DNA from: JBJHCA01 sp050485785
Lineage (GTDB): Bacteria; Bacteroidota; Bacteroidia; Chitinophagales; Saprospiraceae
NCBI GenBank assembly: GCA_050485785.1
Contig: JBJHCA010000067.1
Coordinates: 1-19,018, forward strand
Direction: 5' to 3'
Length of the DNA: 19,018 bases
How positions within the stretch are numbered: position 1 is the stretch's first letter; every line of letters starts with the position of its first letter. Below the pieces are notes generated by a model. That model was not told the DNA's origin and made no database searches. It worked only from the letters and a program-made list of their open reading frames with translations. The position numbers and the translations under genes are program-made. This document shows, piece by piece, positions 16,199-19,018 of this stretch.

Positions 16199-17171
16199 GG
16201 TCTATTTTTCTCCAGGTTAAACAAAAAGCTATCAATAAAAAAGAAATCAGACCAAGCCAGGCACTTAAGGCAGTAGCTGAATCTTCGCCGGAAGACTCAG
16301 TATCCAGTATCAAGCCGTTGACAATGGTTTCCATATTGTGGCGGAGCATTCCCAACCAGGTGTCTGCCGGTTTGCCCGGTTCACTCAGCGAATCAGCATA
16401 CAGCTCGCCACCCACCACAATGTTGTAATCGCGGGCTATCTGCATCATGAGCTGCGGATTAATGGTGCTTTCAATAAACACTGCCCTGATGCCATGCTCT
16501 CTGATGGCCTTGCTGAGCTGCATAATATCCGCAATCCGGATGTCTGCATCCGTGGAGGTTCCCATGGCCGCAAAAACGGTAAAGCCGTAGCGCTGCCCAA
16601 AGTAGCGGAATGCATCGTGTGAGGTGATCAGCTTGCGCTGCCCCGGTGGAACAAGTGCTGCCATAGCCTCACATTCGGCATGCAAAGCGGCCAGTTGAGC
16701 CTTGTAAATTTCATAGTTGTCTTTCAAGGTTTCTGCCTCCCCGGGAATAGCCTCTGCCAGTGCGCGGTAAATATTGGCCAGGTATTCCATACCGGCCACC
16801 GGATCGAGCCATGCATGCGGGTCCGGTGCTCCGGGATAGTCAGCACTTTCAAGCGGCTCTATACCTTCGGTCAGCAAGATAATGGGCGTGCCCGGATTGA
16901 CATGGCTGATCATCTTCTCGATCCAAAGCTCAAATGTGAGACCGTTCAGCATGATAAGATCTGCACGGTTAATCAATGTTATGTCGGCCGGTATGGGCTC
17001 ATAACTGTGGGGATCGGCCCCGGTGGGTACCAGTTGAATTACCTCAACATGCCCGCCCCCGATATTGCGTATCATATCGGCAAAAATGGAAGCCGAAGTC
17101 ACCACCCTCAATTGCGCATGGCCCGCAAGTGAAGTGAACAACACGATTGCATGCAATAACAACCATCTCAT
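16191..17171 (-). CDS. Metal-binding periplasmic protein (TroA/ZnuA/MntC-like) with C-terminal membrane segment
   Basis: The product has 326 residues; ATG 17171 overlaps the regulator stop in an ATGA junction. A signal peptide (MRWLLLHAIVLFTSLAGHA, cleavage near 19/20) lacks a lipobox Cys. The cluster A-I (TroA) fold is marked by metal ligands H55 in GADPHSYEP, H119 in PDPHAWLDP, H185 in TSHDAFRYF and D260 in GGELYADSLS. The His at the third position is the TroA/ZnuA type rather than the Glu of PsaA-type Mn receptors. There is no His-rich loop as in many ZnuA proteins. Unusually, residues 302-320 (LSAWLGLISFLLIAFCLTW) form a hydrophobic helix followed by RK, which should anchor the C-terminus in the inner membrane near the permease. 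It captures Mn2+, Zn2+ or Fe2+ in the periplasm. The specificity is not settled by sequence. Confidence 0.88.
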   Translation of the reverse strand: MRWLLLHAIVLFTSLAGHAQLRVVTSASIFADMIRNIGGGHVEVIQLVPTGADPHSYEPIPADITLINRADLIMLNGLTFELWIEKMISHVNPGTPIILLTEGIEPLESADYPGAPDPHAWLDPVAGMEYLANIYRALAEAIPGEAETLKDNYEIYKAQLAALHAECEAMAALVPPGQRKLITSHDAFRYFGQRYGFTVFAAMGTSTDADIRIADIMQLSKAIREHGIRAVFIESTINPQLMMQIARDYNIVVGGELYADSLSEPGKPADTWLGMLRHNMETIVNGLILDTESSGEDSATALSAWLGLISFLLIAFCLTWRKIDHA

Positions 17172-17836
17172 AAAGGCTCACTTTTTTTGACCATGATATA
17201 CTGATGCACTTTGGCTGTGAGAAGCAGTTCCGTGCCATTATCGAGTCGCACTTTGATGGAGCTGTCAAAAGGCATCTGATCCACTACTTTTAAACGTGTG
17301 CCCAGTGACAGATTGAGCTTGTTAAGATGCTGCAGAAAAATGCTGGAGTCCTCGGTGACACCCACTATGGTGCAGCTCGCATTGGCAGGTATTTGCGACA
17401 GGGGATACTGTTTTCTCACCGGTATGGTGCCATTTTTCTGCGGTATGGGGTCTCCATGTGGATCCACCGTGGGGAAGCCCAAAAACTTGTCAAGGCGGTC
17501 TACCAGTTTTGGGCTGTTGATATGCTCAAGCTGCTCGGCTACCTCATGCACTTCATCCCAGCTGAATTCGAGTTTATCCACTAAAAAAGTTTCCCAAAGC
17601 CGGTGTTTGCGTATTAGTTGAACGGCATAGCCGTATCCCGCTTCAGTAAGTTGCACGCCTTTATAGCGCTGATATTTCAACAGATTCTTGTCAGAAAGCT
17701 TTTTAAGCATATCGGTTACCGAAGCAGGTGCAGTTTTCATTTCGGCAGCAATCGCATTGGTATTCACCGGCCCGGCAATGTCTACCGACAACTTGTACAC
17801 GGCTTTCAGGTAGTTTTCTTCTGCTGTACTTAGCAT
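17168..17836 (-). CDS. DtxR/MntR-family metal-dependent transcriptional repressor
   Basis: The product has 222 residues from ATG 17836 and is the first gene of the metal operon. The N-terminal winged helix (EENYLKAVYKL 6-16; helix-turn-helix about 25-52 with ASVTDMLKKLSDKNLL; wing YKGVQLTEAG) is followed by the dimerisation/metal domain (HRLWETFLV 78-86, GFPTVDPHGDPIP 120-132) and a C-terminal FeoA/SH3-like domain (about 142-217). Metal-site residues include H78, E82, H97, E101, E104 and H105. The Glu at 101, in place of the DtxR Cys102, follows MntR; position 8 is Asn where MntR has Asp. When loaded with metal it should repress this operon, and a palindrome cluster overlaps its promoter. The 4-nt ATGA overlap with the binding-protein gene supports one transcript. 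Whether it senses Mn or Fe is uncertain; I lean to Mn. Confidence 0.88.
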   Translation of the reverse strand: MLSTAEENYLKAVYKLSVDIAGPVNTNAIAAEMKTAPASVTDMLKKLSDKNLLKYQRYKGVQLTEAGYGYAVQLIRKHRLWETFLVDKLEFSWDEVHEVAEQLEHINSPKLVDRLDKFLGFPTVDPHGDPIPQKNGTIPVRKQYPLSQIPANASCTIVGVTEDSSIFLQHLNKLNLSLGTRLKVVDQMPFDSSIKVRLDNGTELLLTAKVHQYIMVKKSEPL

Positions 17837-17855
17837 TTTTTAATGGGTTTAGATG

Positions 17856-17863
17856 CAAAGATA
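17856..17863 (-). promoter_or_regulatory. -7 promoter element of the metal-uptake operon
   Basis: TATCTTTG on the minus strand is an exact TAnnTTTG -7 box, predicting a transcript start near 17849 and a leader of about 13 nt before ATG 17836. The palindrome cluster immediately upstream (17871-17898) lies where the -33 region would be. Confidence 0.65.
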
Positions 17864-17870
17864 AAATAAG

Positions 17871-17898
17871 TTTAGACAAGGCTAAAATGTTTTTTTAG
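17871..17898. promoter_or_regulatory. Putative DtxR/MntR operator cluster (TTTAG/CTAAA half-sites)
   Basis: TTTAG-acaagg-CTAAA (17871-17886) is an inverted repeat, and CTAAAA-tgttt-TTTTAG (17882-17898) is a second one sharing the middle half-site. The three half-sites lie 11-12 bp apart, about one helical turn, directly upstream of the -7 box of the metal operon. TTTAG/CTAAA palindromes resemble DtxR-family operators, so autorepression by the adjacent regulator is likely. This is inferred, not shown. Confidence 0.5.
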
Positions 17899-18016
17899 GA
17901 TCACTCTTTGTTGATGTAAAGTTTTTCCATGGCTGTGCCGTCGGTTGGCACTCGTAATCACCGATCCCGGAATGATTCAATGCTTAAAGAAGCCGCGTAT
18001 TTTGCCTTATTGGCAC

Positions 18017-18068
18017 AAAGTAAAATAAGATTTCCGTTATTTTACTTTAGGAAATTAAAGTAAAATAA
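18017..18068. repeat. Three 12-bp operator-like repeats in alternating orientation before the Fic gene
   Basis: AAAGTAAAATAA occurs at 18017-18028, inverted (TTATTTTACTTT) at 18037-18048, and direct again at 18057-18068. All three are exact copies with starts exactly 20 bp apart and 8-nt spacers. The spacers themselves are near reverse complements (gatttccg and aggaaatt, 6 of 8). The array ends 4 nt before the -7 box of the Fic promoter. An outer CACAAAG (18014-18020) / CTTTGTG (18075-18081) pair brackets it. The layout is that of cooperative dimer operators. The binding factor is unknown; the Fic protein itself, if it has a C-terminal winged helix beyond the window, is a candidate. Confidence 0.6.
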
Positions 18069-18071
18069 AAC

Positions 18072-18079
18072 TATCTTTG
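18072..18079 (+). promoter_or_regulatory. -7 promoter element of the Fic gene
   Basis: TATCTTTG is an exact TAnnTTTG match. It predicts a transcript start near 18086 and a leader of about 20 nt, A-rich just before ATG 18106. The operator array covers the -33 region, so binding there should repress. Confidence 0.6.
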
Positions 18080-18105
18080 TGATACCTGGTACATAAAAAA
18101 AGCTC

Positions 18106-19018
18106 ATGATCACATTGGAAAAATTTCAGTCAGGCGGTTTTAAGAAGCATCATACCGGTTATACCTGGTTCCACCCTTCACTGATTAACTCACCATGGAA
18201 GTGGGAGAGCCAATCATTGAACCAATTGCTCGAAAAGTCGGCCTTTAAGCTTGGAGAACTCAATTCTTTTGCACGATTGGTTCCTAATATTGATCTGTTT
18301 ATTCAGCTTCATGTTACCAAAGAAGCAGTAGTTTCAAGTCGCATTGAAGGCACACAAACAAATATGGATGAGGCTTTACTGGATGAGGAAGAGATCACAC
18401 CGGAACGCAAAAACGATTGGAAAGAAGTCAACAATTATATTAAGGCCCTGAATCATGCCATCAAAGATCTTCAGCATCTTCCCATATCGTCAAGGTTGAT
18501 CAAACAAACACACAAGACACTCTTAAACAGTGTACGTGGCGAACACAAGTTACCGGGATCCTTTCGAAAAAGCCAAAATTGGATTGGTGGAAACTCGCTT
18601 TCTGACGCTGTTTTCATCCCACCTGTTCATGAGCTTGTAGATGAACTGATGGGTGATCTGGAAAAGTTTATCCACAATGACGAACTGAATTTACCCGCGT
18701 TAATTAAGATAGGAATTGCCCATTATCAGTTTGAAACCATACACCCTTTTCTCGATGGTAACGGACGAATCGGGCGACTACTCATCACCCTGTTTTTAGT
18801 TGATCAAAAAATACTGGACAAGCCTTTACTCTACTTGTCAGTTTACTTTGAAAAGAATAAAGGGCTTTATTACGACAACCTGACCTTTGTACGCACCCAA
18901 AGTAATATGTTACAATGGCTTAGATACTTCCTGGTCGGAGTGGCCGAAACTGCTGAATCGGCTACACAAACGCTCAGTGCAATTTTACAACTCAAAGCAG
19001 ACCTGGAAAGCTCAATGA
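18106..19018 (+). CDS. Fic-family protein (class II, probable AMP-transferase), 3'-truncated
   Basis: The frame from ATG 18106 is open to the window edge, with 304 residues visible. Full-length relatives are about 370 residues, so a C-terminal winged-helix region may be missing. An N-terminal Fic_N-type domain includes the class II autoinhibitory motif S77-SRI-E81-G82 (S/TxxxEG). The catalytic Fic motif H213-PFLDGNGRIG-R224 is intact, with nucleophile-activating His213, metal ligand Asp217 and phosphate-binding GNGR. The flap region IGGNSLSDAVFIPPVHELV (160-178) is typical. Such enzymes transfer AMP from ATP to target hydroxyls and are held off by the Glu of the inhibitory helix; some also reverse the reaction. 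There is no signal peptide, so it is probably cytoplasmic. It is divergent from the metal operon, 269 nt apart, with its own promoter and operator array. The target is unknown. Confidence 0.88.
   Translation, partial: MITLEKFQSGGFKKHHTGYTWFHPSLINSPWKWESQSLNQLLEKSAFKLGELNSFARLVPNIDLFIQLHVTKEAVVSSRIEGTQTNMDEALLDEEEITPERKNDWKEVNNYIKALNHAIKDLQHLPISSRLIKQTHKTLLNSVRGEHKLPGSFRKSQNWIGGNSLSDAVFIPPVHELVDELMGDLEKFIHNDELNLPALIKIGIAHYQFETIHPFLDGNGRIGRLLITLFLVDQKILDKPLLYLSVYFEKNKGLYYDNLTFVRTQSNMLQWLRYFLVGVAETAESATQTLSAILQLKADLESSM

Noticed and set aside
17935..17951. GTGCC/GGCAC hairpin between the metal operon and Fic gene
   Set aside because: Only 5 bp with a 7-nt loop, upstream of both mapped -7 boxes and with no T-run; probably chance.
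17929..18063. A 44-codon plus-strand frame (MAVPSVGTRNHRSRNDSMLK...) ending in the Fic operator array
   Set aside because: Its last third is the operator repeats read as codons, it has no promoter of its own that I can see, and the composition is not protein-like.
18106..19018. Fic protein as an eCIS cargo toxin
   Set aside because: It is 7.5 kb away behind unrelated genes, has its own regulated promoter, and is of the class II self-inhibited type usually acting inside the producing cell. Nothing links it to the particle.

Overview
The window looks like chromosomal DNA of a member of the Bacteroidota. Four intergenic regions carry the TAnnTTTG -7 promoter element typical of that phylum (TACCTTTG before smpB, TATCTTTG before both the DtxR-type regulator and the Fic gene, TATTTTTG before the saccharopine-dehydrogenase-like gene). 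Start codons lack Shine-Dalgarno sequences and sit behind A-rich leaders, and the protein families and their fusions fit the phylum. I cannot name the genus.

Positions 1-10598 (+ strand) hold the distal half of an extracellular contractile injection system (eCIS, the Afp/PVC-like family of phage-tail-derived particles). In order there are a baseplate J/gp47-like wedge protein (cut by the left edge), a fibre/adhesin-like protein, a 60-residue conserved-looking small protein, a second large wedge protein (Afp12/Pvc12-like), a 1219-residue tape-measure protein and an Afp15/Pvc15-like AAA+ ATPase. This is broadly the Afp11-to-Afp15 order of known eCIS loci. The sheath, inner tube, spike and cap genes should lie to the left of the window. 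The genes are tightly packed on one strand; the tape-measure and ATPase genes overlap by 10 nt. The operon ends against a convergent gene, so no cargo toxin gene follows the ATPase here.

Positions 10619-14048 (- strand) hold a metal-dependent amidohydrolase, a saccharopine-dehydrogenase-family oxidoreductase with a clear intrinsic terminator, and smpB (trans-translation). About 450 nt between the amidohydrolase and that terminator have no gene I can support.

Positions 14178-17836 (- strand) hold a four-gene metal-uptake operon in which every junction overlaps: a DtxR/MntR-type regulator, a TroA/ZnuA-type binding protein with an unusual C-terminal membrane segment, the ABC ATPase, and a permease fused at its C-terminus to a DtxR-like domain. 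The fusion resembles Chlamydia YtgCR. The promoter has a TTTAG/CTAAA palindrome cluster suited to autoregulation by the first gene product. Manganese is the most likely metal, with zinc and iron as alternatives.

Positions 18106-19018 (+ strand) hold the start of a class II Fic-family (AMP-transferase-type) gene, cut by the right edge. Its promoter carries three copies of a 12-bp element spaced exactly 20 bp apart in alternating orientation, a likely operator array. The most interesting points are the eCIS module with its fibre-like and small accessory genes, the permease-regulator fusion, and the Fic operator array.
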